A stretch of DNA of 45,536 nucleotides, taken from assembly GCA_029941885.1 (NCBI GenBank), contig JAPYTP010000004.1, positions 1 through 45,536 of the forward strand, in the 5' to 3' direction. Origin of the DNA: Myxococcota bacterium. GTDB taxonomy: Bacteria > Myxococcota_A > UBA9160 > UBA4427. The position numbers and the translations under genes are program-made. A model generated the notes under the pieces. The model saw only the letters and a program-made list of their open reading frames with translations, made no database searches and was not told the origin of the DNA. Position 1 is the stretch's first letter; each line of letters begins with the position of its first letter. Shown one piece after another: positions 16,155-23,917 of the stretch.

Positions 16155-17474
16155 ATGCCCGTGAGCAAGGGCAAGAGCAGCAAGACGAGTGGGAAGGGGC
16201 AGAATCCCCTGCAGGCCCCTCGGGGAACGCGTGATTTCTACCCCGAAGACATGCGTCGTCGGAATTGGCTCTTCGCCCATTTCCGCAGCACCGCCGCAAG
16301 CTTCGGTTTCGAGGAGGTCGACGCGCCGATGGTCGAGCATCTCGACCTCTTCAAGCGCAAGGCCGGCGAAGAGATCGTCGACCAGCTCTACCATTTCGAA
16401 CTCCACGACCGCCATCTCGCCCTTCGCGCAGAGATGACCCCGTCGATCGCGCGCATGGTCATCGCTCGCCAGGGTGCGATGCGATTCCCGATCCGCTGGT
16501 TCACGGTGACCCAGAATTGGCGCTACGAACGCATGACCCGCGGCCGCAAGCGCGAACACTACCAATGGAACATGGACGTCTGGGGGGAGCCCGGCGTCGA
16601 AGCCGAAGCCGAATTGCTCGCGGCGATGTTCACGATGTTCGATTCACTCGGACTCGACCGCGGCAAGATCAAGGTCCGGCTCAATAGCCGCGGCTTGCTC
16701 GAGGAATCCCTGCGCGAGGGCGTGTTGTCGGATCGCCCGGAGGTTTTCGCACCGCTCTGTGTCGTGATCGACAAGATCGACAAGATCGGCGCCGAGGCGG
16801 TGACCGAGCAGCTGTGCGATCCGGAGGGCGGCGTGGCGCTCACGGCTCTGGAGGCCGCACGCGTCATCGAGATCCTCTCCGCGCGCTCGCTCGACGAGGC
16901 GGCCAAGTTCGCGGCGGTAGGCTCTCCGGCGATCGCCGAATTGAGTCAGCTCTACACGCTTCTCGAGGCCTACGGGATCGCGGATCAAGTCCCCTTCGAC
17001 GCATCGGTCGTGCGCGGGCTTGCCTACTATACGGGGATCGTCTTCGAGGCGTTCGACGCGGGCGCCACGCTTCGCGCGATCGCGGGTGGCGGACGCTATG
17101 ACCGCCTCGCCGAAACACTCGGCGGCAAGCCCGTCCCGGCTGTCGGCTTCGGTTTCGGAGATGTGGTCATCGGCGAGCTGCTCGAGGACGAGGGGCTCTG
17201 GCCCGATCTCAAGCCCGAGGTCCAGGACATCGTCTACGCCTTCGGACCCGAGCAGAAACCGGCTGCAATCACGGTGGCGAGTCGGCTTCGCCGCGCGGGA
17301 AGGCGCGTCGAACTCTGCCTCGGAAAATCGAAGCTCAAGCGGGTACTCGGAGACGCGGGCAAGGCGGGCACCGAGCGGGTCTACCTGATCGGGGAGGACG
17401 AGCGGGCCCGGGGCGTCGTCAAGATTCGGGACCTCGCGAAGAAAGCAGAGACCGAAGAGCCGATCGAGGGCTGA
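16155..17474 (+). CDS. hisS: Histidyl-tRNA synthetase
   Basis: Class II aminoacyl-tRNA synthetase charging tRNA-His, 439 aa. Motif 2 is WRYERMTRGRKREHYQWNMD. The histidine-specific segments are RGLAYYTGIVFEAF and AIAGGGRYDRLAETLGG. A C-terminal anticodon-binding domain follows (about residues 345-430). Motif 3 reads PAVGFGFGDVVIGEL, with D where most HisRS have the ATP-contacting Arg; I recall this as a recurring bacterial variant. The N-terminus has a basic extension (KGKSSKTSGKGQ). GTG at 16161, six bases after AGAGGG, is an equally good start. speA follows after 13 bp, so they are probably co-transcribed. Confidence 0.96.
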   Translation: MPVSKGKSSKTSGKGQNPLQAPRGTRDFYPEDMRRRNWLFAHFRSTAASFGFEEVDAPMVEHLDLFKRKAGEEIVDQLYHFELHDRHLALRAEMTPSIARMVIARQGAMRFPIRWFTVTQNWRYERMTRGRKREHYQWNMDVWGEPGVEAEAELLAAMFTMFDSLGLDRGKIKVRLNSRGLLEESLREGVLSDRPEVFAPLCVVIDKIDKIGAEAVTEQLCDPEGGVALTALEAARVIEILSARSLDEAAKFAAVGSPAIAELSQLYTLLEAYGIADQVPFDASVVRGLAYYTGIVFEAFDAGATLRAIAGGGRYDRLAETLGGKPVPAVGFGFGDVVIGELLEDEGLWPDLKPEVQDIVYAFGPEQKPAAITVASRLRRAGRRVELCLGKSKLKRVLGDAGKAGTERVYLIGEDERARGVVKIRDLAKKAETEEPIEG

Positions 17475-17487
17475 GGGGACACCATCC

Positions 17488-19458
17488 ATGTCCAATTGGA
17501 CTCCAGGGCAGAGTTCCAGTCTCTACCGCGTCCCGGATTGGGGGGCGGGATTCTTTTCGGTCTCGGAAAACGGCAACCTGCTCGTCCGGCCGCGCCGACA
17601 TGCGCGATCGGCGGACGGGCATTCACAGGAGATCGACCTCAAGAAGCTCGTCGAAGAACTCGGACGGCGGGGTCTGCGACGACCGATGCTCATCCGCTTC
17701 TCGGATATCCTGGCGACGCGGATCGAGGAGCTCGCGGAATCCTTCGCCGCGGCGGTCACGGACAACGCGTATTCGGGTCGATGGCGAGGCGTCTATCCGA
17801 TCAAGGTCAACCAGCAGGCCCACGTGGTCGAGGAGATCATCGAATTCGGAGCGCCCTTCGGCGTCGGTCTCGAAGCCGGAAGCAAGCCCGAATTGTTGAT
17901 CGCGTTGGCGCTGCTCGATACGAAGGACGCGTTGCTCGTCTGCAACGGCTACAAGGACCGTGCCTATGTCGAAACCGCGTTGCTCGCACAGAGCCTCGGC
18001 CGAAATCCGATCATCGTGATCGACCGTTTCTCCGAGATCGAACTGATCGTCGCGGCTTCTGCGAGCCTCGGTATTCGTCCGCATGTCGGATTGCGTGCAC
18101 AGCTCTCGACGGTCGGGGCGGGGCGCTGGATCGCGTCCTCGGGCGAGCACTCGAAGTTCGGCCTTTCCGCCGACGAACTCGTTCGGGCGATCGAACGCCT
18201 TCGCCGTGAGGACATGCTCGACTGCGTCGAGCTGCTCCATTTTCACATCGGCTCCCAGATCACGACGATCCACGCTCACAAGGAAGCTCTCCGCGAGGCG
18301 ATGCGGGTCTACGTCGGTCTCCACCGCATGGGTGCGGATTCATTGCACCTGCTCGACGTGGGAGGCGGCCTGGGAGTCGACTATCTCGGGTCGCTGACCG
18401 ACGACCCGTCGTCGATGAACTATTCGATGAAGGAATATGCCAATGACGTCGTGTTCGCCGCCGCCCAGGCTTGTACCGAAGCCGGAATTCCGGCGCCGGA
18501 CATCATCACGGAGTCGGGTCGCGCCATGGTCGCTCACCAGTCGGTACTCGTCTTCGACATCATCGGCGTGAATCGCGATCCGTCTGGGCAGAGGGTCGAG
18601 GCCTGTGGAGATTCGGATCACGCTGTCCTGCATGCTCTCTTCGAAGCCGTCGAGTCGATCGCGCCAGATAGCTTGTCCGAGCGCTATCATGACCTCATCC
18701 ATGCCCGAGACGAAGCCGCCTCACTCTTCTCCCTCGGATATCTCGATCTTGAGGGCCGCGCCAAGAGCGAACGCCTTTTTCGTGCGGGCTGCGTGCGGAT
18801 CGGCCACATCCTCGAACAGCTCGGCGAGCCCAGAGAAGAATTCGAAGATCTGCGCAAGCTCTTGACGGAGACCTACTTCGGAAATTTTTCGATCTTCCAG
18901 TCGGTGCCCGATGCCTGGGCGATCAAGCAGGTCTTCCCCGTCATGCCCATCCATCGTCTGGAGCAGGAGCCCACTCGTCGCGGCGTCATCGTCGACCTCA
19001 CCTGCGACTCGGATGGTCGACTCGATCGCTTCATCGGGGATGGCGAAGACCAACCGACACTTCGACTCCACCCGTGGAACGGCGAACCGTATTTTCTGGC
19101 CATCTTTCTGGTCGGCGCCTACCAAGAGATACTCGGGGATCTCCACAACCTCTTCGGCGATACCGATGCAGTCCACGTTCGCCTCGACCCGACTCGCCCA
19201 GACGATCTCATCGACGAGTCCGAGAGCGACACCACTTCCAGCCAAAAATACTCGGTCGAACACTACGTCGAGGGCGACGCCGTAACGGATGTGCTCTCCT
19301 ATGTCCAATACGACAAACGTGGTCTGGGCGAACGAGTTCAACACACGATCGAGCAGGCCCTTCGCGACGGGCGGATCAGCCTCGAGGATTCCGCCCTGCT
19401 CCGTCGCCGCTTCGACGAGGGGTTGAACGGCTATACCTATCTGCGGGACGAAGGCTAA
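17488..19458 (+). CDS. speA: Biosynthetic arginine decarboxylase
   Basis: PLP enzyme that converts arginine to agmatine, the first step of the agmatine route to putrescine. It has 656 aa, almost exactly the length of E. coli SpeA. The PLP lysine is K106 in GVYPIKVNQQ, the barrel continues with GLEAGSKPELLIALAL and LLHFHIGSQI, and the C-terminal region has FSIFQSVPDAWAIKQVFPVM and MNYSMKEYANDVVFAAA typical for the family. GAGGGGAC precedes the ATG. It stands between hisS and xth; no agmatinase or agmatine deiminase lies in the window. Confidence 0.96.
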   Translation: MSNWTPGQSSSLYRVPDWGAGFFSVSENGNLLVRPRRHARSADGHSQEIDLKKLVEELGRRGLRRPMLIRFSDILATRIEELAESFAAAVTDNAYSGRWRGVYPIKVNQQAHVVEEIIEFGAPFGVGLEAGSKPELLIALALLDTKDALLVCNGYKDRAYVETALLAQSLGRNPIIVIDRFSEIELIVAASASLGIRPHVGLRAQLSTVGAGRWIASSGEHSKFGLSADELVRAIERLRREDMLDCVELLHFHIGSQITTIHAHKEALREAMRVYVGLHRMGADSLHLLDVGGGLGVDYLGSLTDDPSSMNYSMKEYANDVVFAAAQACTEAGIPAPDIITESGRAMVAHQSVLVFDIIGVNRDPSGQRVEACGDSDHAVLHALFEAVESIAPDSLSERYHDLIHARDEAASLFSLGYLDLEGRAKSERLFRAGCVRIGHILEQLGEPREEFEDLRKLLTETYFGNFSIFQSVPDAWAIKQVFPVMPIHRLEQEPTRRGVIVDLTCDSDGRLDRFIGDGEDQPTLRLHPWNGEPYFLAIFLVGAYQEILGDLHNLFGDTDAVHVRLDPTRPDDLIDESESDTTSSQKYSVEHYVEGDAVTDVLSYVQYDKRGLGERVQHTIEQALRDGRISLEDSALLRRRFDEGLNGYTYLRDEG

Positions 19459-19502
19459 CGCTCGAGGAGCCCCGCACGAACTCATGACATGAAGGCCCGG
19501 AA

Positions 19503-20339
19503 TTGACCGCACGCAAGCAGAACCGCCCGTCCACAGACGTCAGCCGCGTCTATTCCTGGAACGTGAACGGCATCCGCGCCGCAACCAAGAAAGGCCTCGA
19601 TCAGTGGATCCGGAAGTCGAACGCGGAGATCATCGGCCTTCAGGAGGTCCGCGCTGATCCCACCGCGATCCCCGAGGAGATTCTCGCCCTCGACGAATAC
19701 CAACAGCATTACGTCGCGGCGGAGAAGAAGGGCTACTCCGGGGTTGGCCTGCTCTCGCGCCGAAAGCCCGACCGCCTCGACACTACCCTGGGAGAGGAAC
19801 GATTCGATTCCGAGGGTCGACTTCAGGTCGCACGCTTCGGCCGCCTCATCATCGCGAACGGCTACTTCCCGAACGGCTCCGGAAAGAACCGCAGCAACGA
19901 CCGTGTCCCCTACAAACTCGACTGGTACCGTGCGCTCTTCGATCGTGTCGAGAAATGGCGCCGAGGGGGCTATCGCGTTCTCGTGATGGGCGACTTCAAC
20001 ACCGCGCACAAGGATATCGACCTCGCGCGACCCAAGGACAATCGCAAGACCTCTGGTTTCCTGCCCGTAGAATGCGAAGAACTCGATCGCTGGATCGAAG
20101 CGGGATGGGTCGACTCTTTTCGCGCCTTCGAGCCCGGGCCGGGACACTATTCATGGTGGAGCCAGCGCTTCGGCGTTCGAGCCAAGAATATCGGATGGCG
20201 GATCGACTATATCCTCGCTTCCCCGTCCGCCCTCCCATTCATCAAGCACGCATTCATCGAACCGGACACGATGGGATCGGATCATTGTCCGATCGGAGTC
20301 GATCTGGATCCGGGAATCTTCGCACGACAATCTGCGTAG
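19503..20339 (+). CDS. xth: Exodeoxyribonuclease III family AP endonuclease
   Basis: Protein of 278 aa of the EEP (exonuclease-endonuclease-phosphatase) fold, acting in base-excision repair at abasic sites. Motifs: YSWNVNGIRAA, the metal glutamate in EIIGLQEVRAD, GYFPNGSGKNRSNDR, VMGDFNTAHKDIDLARPKDN and the C-terminal GSDHCPIGVDLD, with SWWSQRFGVRAKNIGWRIDY in between. The start is a TTG at 19503, because the nearby ATGs are out of frame or followed by stops; it lies 44 bp after speA. All catalytic residues seem present. Confidence 0.94.
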   Translation: MTARKQNRPSTDVSRVYSWNVNGIRAATKKGLDQWIRKSNAEIIGLQEVRADPTAIPEEILALDEYQQHYVAAEKKGYSGVGLLSRRKPDRLDTTLGEERFDSEGRLQVARFGRLIIANGYFPNGSGKNRSNDRVPYKLDWYRALFDRVEKWRRGGYRVLVMGDFNTAHKDIDLARPKDNRKTSGFLPVECEELDRWIEAGWVDSFRAFEPGPGHYSWWSQRFGVRAKNIGWRIDYILASPSALPFIKHAFIEPDTMGSDHCPIGVDLDPGIFARQSA

Positions 20340-20436
20340 CCGCTCACCACGGGGGCGCGTCCCCTCCGTCCAATAGCCTCCCCCGGTTCTCTTTTCGCCC
20401 CTACCCTCAAACGACCGCAGATGAAGAGAGAAGTCG

Positions 20437-21288
20437 ATGGGCAGTCTCAGCAAGGCACAGATCGATCGCTATTGGGAAGAGGGATATGTCGTCGTGCCTT
20501 CGGTCCTCGACCCGGACCAGATCAGCCGCTACCTCGAACAAGCACGAAAAATCGCACTCGGCGCCTTCCCGGAATCCGCGGCCAACCGGCTCGTGAAGGA
20601 CATCCTATTCGCCAAGGGCACGCTCCCGATGCCCGAGGATCCGGAATACGCACTCTGGAAGATCATGAACGCCGATCGATTCGATCCGGTCATGGCCGAA
20701 TCTCTTCGCTTTCCGCGTGTGCTCGATGCAGTCGAGTCGCTGATCGGCGAGGACCTAATGGCCTTTCTGATGATGTTCATCTACAAGCCGCCAGGAGTCG
20801 AGCAGGCCGTCCATCCCTTCCATCAGGACGCCGCCTACTTCATGTTTCAGCCACAGGACAAGTGCCTCGGCGTCTGGATTCCACTCGATCCCGTATCGGA
20901 AGAGAACGGTGCACTGACGATCGTCCCTCGCTCGCATCGCCTCGATGTCCACAAGCACATCGCAAAGAAAGGCTTCAACTTCGGGGCCCTGGCTGCGGAA
21001 GGAGTCGAGGACAACGCCGACTATCACGAGAGGGCGATCACCCTCTCCATGCAGCCTGGGGATTGCCTGCTCTTCAACACCCGACTCCTGCATCGCAGCG
21101 GAGGCAATCGGACCATGGCTCATCGTCGCGTCATCACGCTGCACATGGCGAATTCGAGCTGCAAGATGACCGGCCCGGCGCTCAGCGAATACGGATTCAC
21201 GCACGTTCGCGGGCGAACCTACCCGGGCGGCCTCGAACCGGTCGAAAATCCCGAGATGAAATTGGTCCATCGCCTCGTCGAACGCTGA
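20437..21288 (+). CDS. Phytanoyl-CoA dioxygenase (PhyH) family protein
   Basis: Fe(II)/2-oxoglutarate oxygenase of 283 aa. The iron triad is H129 and D131 in HPFHQDAAYF and H219 in LLHRSGGNR; R225 probably binds 2-oxoglutarate. A double-stranded beta-helix core is apparent from LGVWIPLDPVSEENGALTIV and SMQPGDCLLFN. PhyH proteins hydroxylate phytanoyl-CoA, but bacterial members act on many substrates including secondary metabolites, so the substrate is open. AGAGAGAAG lies before the ATG. It is the last plus-strand gene of the hisS-speA-xth run, separated by 97 bp, and may have its own promoter. Confidence 0.9.
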   Translation: MGSLSKAQIDRYWEEGYVVVPSVLDPDQISRYLEQARKIALGAFPESAANRLVKDILFAKGTLPMPEDPEYALWKIMNADRFDPVMAESLRFPRVLDAVESLIGEDLMAFLMMFIYKPPGVEQAVHPFHQDAAYFMFQPQDKCLGVWIPLDPVSEENGALTIVPRSHRLDVHKHIAKKGFNFGALAAEGVEDNADYHERAITLSMQPGDCLLFNTRLLHRSGGNRTMAHRRVITLHMANSSCKMTGPALSEYGFTHVRGRTYPGGLEPVENPEMKLVHRLVER

Positions 21289-21301
21289 GCCAGGTGGATC
21301 T

Positions 21302-21317
21302 GCTCGCGATCGCGAGC
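21302..21317. terminator. 16-bp perfect palindrome between convergent genes
   Basis: GCTCGCGATCGCGAGC is perfectly self-complementary and could fold as a 6-bp stem with a GATC loop. It lies 13 bp after the PhyH stop and 26 bp from the stop of the convergent rhomboid-like gene, which suits a bidirectional terminator. No T tract. Confidence 0.35.
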
Positions 21318-21343
21318 GGACGCGCGCGCCTCGACCACGACGA

Positions 21344-23794
21344 CTATTCGCTGGGCGTCCCGTCGGCCGAGGCCATCAGGATGCCACGCTCGTAGTCCTC
21401 TAGCGACGCATGACGCGTGAAGCGCCCCTCGAGCACTGCCCGACTCGGCAGGCAGGTGGCCCCCGACAGGCGCTCGATTTGCACCACCCACGCCGTCAGA
21501 GCGGCCAACGGATTCGCGGCCTCCGGAGCGTAGGCGAGCGGATCGAAGCGATCGCTGCGGAAGCGGATCAGCTTCATCGGCTCGGAAGGATCTCCGCTCC
21601 AATTCAGGACGAAATCCAGAACCAACACCGGTCGCGGCCCGAGCCCCAGAACTGCCGCCATCGAGATCGCCTGGATGCGCGAATAGGGAAGCTTCGACTT
21701 GCCCCGATCGTCCGCATCGATTTCGATCCATTCCGCGTTCGCCTCGAGGGGGACGGCCTCGAGAGCCTTGAGCGAGCGGAGCTTCATGATCGAAGTTGCC
21801 TGCGCCTCCGAGCCACCGAACGCGAACTCGTCGTCTCGGACCGATTCGATCGGCGCGGGCACATCCCGGGGTGCCATTGGACTCGTCAATTCATCAGTCG
21901 CATCCATCAGCGGCGTGAAATCCGAGTCCGTCTCGTCATCTCGGGGATCGACGAGATCAGCGGCCCCGGCTCGAAGTCCGAAATCGAATCCAAGCTCCGG
22001 CGTTTCGAGATCGCTCGGGTCGAGCAACACCTCGGCCGTCACGCTTTCCTCGAGGGCTCCGCTCACATCGGTCAGCGTGTCGGCCTCGAGAGCGTTCTGA
22101 TCATCCCAATGCGAGAAGACGCCGCCGGAGTCCCCGCGAACCGTGGGTGTCCCGATCGCCGTAGCGGGTTGCTCGACGTCGGTGGAGAGGCTCTCGGCCG
22201 AGAAAGCGTCGGTGTGAATCGACGGGTCCGGCAGAGCGGCTCGCGTGTCATCCAGATCGATGTGCTCGCCGGAATGTTCGTGATCCAGATCCTCCGCGAG
22301 ATCCGCGTCGAGTGCGAGTGGAAATTCGGTCGTCTCGACGGTCTGATGCTCCGCGTGAACGCGACGATCCAGCTGAGAGCGGGAGACCGCAATCGGATCT
22401 GACTCGACCGTTTCCGGTGGTTCTGAACTCGGCACCGTCACGATCGACGCGAGATCGGCACGTATCTTTGGATCGAGACCCTGATCGGCGAGTGCGAGGG
22501 TCGCGGCCGCGCGCGTCAGCTCGACGTCGAGATCGCGCGCGACATTCGCGATGCGCGTCGCGTGGGCAGAAAAGACCCCGGTCTCGAGCGCGAGACGCAG
22601 GGAGAAGAGCGCTTCCTGCGGATGACCTTCGTCCAGGAGCTCCTCTCCGAGTCGAACCAGCGCCGTCGCCTCGAGCGCGACGCTGCATTCCTTGTGAGCC
22701 AGTGGAAACCAGTAGTCGATGGCACGACGGACATCCCCCTCCTTGAGTGCCGTCCGTAATCGCGGGAGGATCGCGTCGGCAGCGACCTCGGGCTGGCCCA
22801 CCTCGACGGCAATCGAGTAGAACGACTCGCAGATCTCAGCGTCCTCCGGATCAAGGCGCCAGGCTGCCTGGATCAGATCAAAAGCCTGATAGGGATCGCC
22901 GTCCGATCGCATTCGCGCAACGCGAAGGACGATCGGATTCGGGCCACGTGCCTTCCGCTTCGAAGTCAGTGCGTCTACGCGGGTTTCGACGTTCATGAGC
23001 CGCAGGCCACCCGCGACGAGCGATCCGAGACCGACCGCCGCACAGAGCGTCGCCCAGGGCACCCCACCCAGATCATCGATCCAGAACCCGCGGACGACGA
23101 AAGATTCGACGCCCAGCCATACGGGCAATACGACCCATCCGGGTACGGCGAAACGTCCTCCCAGGCTGCGAATGAAGTAGGCTCCCAGCAGCGCGCCCGA
23201 TAGGCCAGCACCACCGCTCCAAGGCACACCGCTCGACGCGTCGAGCACACGGTAGGCCTGAGCGACGGCGGGGATGGCCCCGACGACAAAGGCCGCGAAG
23301 ATCGAGGAACCCCAGGTGCGTTCGAGCGGAACACCCACCAACAACAGGACGACGACACTGAGGATGACGCCCGCAAGGGTCTCGTGGACGAAAGCATGCG
23401 CGACGTAGTTTCGCTCGGGCGAGCCGCTATCGAGGATCCCCAGCCGCCAGGCCGGATCCGCGTTCATGCGTGCGTCATAGGCCCGTTCGATCAACCCATC
23501 GAGGTTCGCCTGCGATCGCGCGAGCATTCGGGGCGGAAGCTTGATGTCGACCGACGACTCAGCGCCCGATGCGGCCGCCCGCATTCCGGCAATCCAGGTC
23601 GGATCGAGGATCAGTTCACCAAGCGAATCGACCTCGAGCCTCGGACTACGGACGAGATACTCACGTGCCTCGTCGCGTGCCCCTTCGAACGCCGTAGAGG
23701 ACGCCATCGGATCCTGGGCAAGCAGGATGCAGACCGCGGCCATGGCCGCAGCGAAGATCAGGCTCACGATCGGCGTCTTCCCGAGCCATCCCAA
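21344..23794 (-). CDS. Rhomboid-like membrane protein with TPR-like region, predicted protease-inactive
   Basis: Protein of 816 aa. Residues 1-270 form a rhomboid-like membrane domain: a first helix at ~9-26, an extracytoplasmic segment ending NYVAHAFVHETLAG, then helices including GGAGLSGALLGAYF, which has the GxSG serine motif (S199). The last helix reads VPWATLCAAVGLGSLVAGG, where active rhomboids have AHLGG, so the catalytic His appears lost. Residues ~285-440 contain TPR-like helical repeats (DPYQAFDLIQAAWRLDPEDA, DEGHPQEALFSLRLALETG). A long acidic, Asp/Glu/Ser-rich linker (~450-650) leads to a folded C-terminal domain (KLPYSRIQAISMAAVLG, PVLVLDFVLNWSG). It is monocistronic. Likely a scaffold or regulator in the membrane; function unknown. 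Confidence 0.75.
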   Translation of the reverse strand: MGWLGKTPIVSLIFAAAMAAVCILLAQDPMASSTAFEGARDEAREYLVRSPRLEVDSLGELILDPTWIAGMRAAASGAESSVDIKLPPRMLARSQANLDGLIERAYDARMNADPAWRLGILDSGSPERNYVAHAFVHETLAGVILSVVVLLLVGVPLERTWGSSIFAAFVVGAIPAVAQAYRVLDASSGVPWSGGAGLSGALLGAYFIRSLGGRFAVPGWVVLPVWLGVESFVVRGFWIDDLGGVPWATLCAAVGLGSLVAGGLRLMNVETRVDALTSKRKARGPNPIVLRVARMRSDGDPYQAFDLIQAAWRLDPEDAEICESFYSIAVEVGQPEVAADAILPRLRTALKEGDVRRAIDYWFPLAHKECSVALEATALVRLGEELLDEGHPQEALFSLRLALETGVFSAHATRIANVARDLDVELTRAAATLALADQGLDPKIRADLASIVTVPSSEPPETVESDPIAVSRSQLDRRVHAEHQTVETTEFPLALDADLAEDLDHEHSGEHIDLDDTRAALPDPSIHTDAFSAESLSTDVEQPATAIGTPTVRGDSGGVFSHWDDQNALEADTLTDVSGALEESVTAEVLLDPSDLETPELGFDFGLRAGAADLVDPRDDETDSDFTPLMDATDELTSPMAPRDVPAPIESVRDDEFAFGGSEAQATSIMKLRSLKALEAVPLEANAEWIEIDADDRGKSKLPYSRIQAISMAAVLGLGPRPVLVLDFVLNWSGDPSEPMKLIRFRSDRFDPLAYAPEAANPLAALTAWVVQIERLSGATCLPSRAVLEGRFTRHASLEDYERGILMASADGTPSE

Positions 23795-23917
23795 TTCTCA
23801 GATCTCCCATCCCAGGCTGTGCGAACGACGCACCTTCGGCCGGACGCCCCTGGCTCTTCTGCTCAACGGTCTGCTGGGCGTTTCGCCTTAGCGGGAATCC
23901 GTGGCGCGGATCACATC

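Noticed and set aside
21302..21317. GCGATCGC core as a HIP1-like genome-wide repeat
   Set aside because: CGATCG-type words are common all over this window, but one palindrome at a gene junction does not show a repeat family; a whole-genome count would be needed.
23384..23917. Extension of the PHP lipoprotein frame to the left
   Set aside because: It runs antisense through the rhomboid-like gene; the signal peptide defines the real start near 23918-23966.
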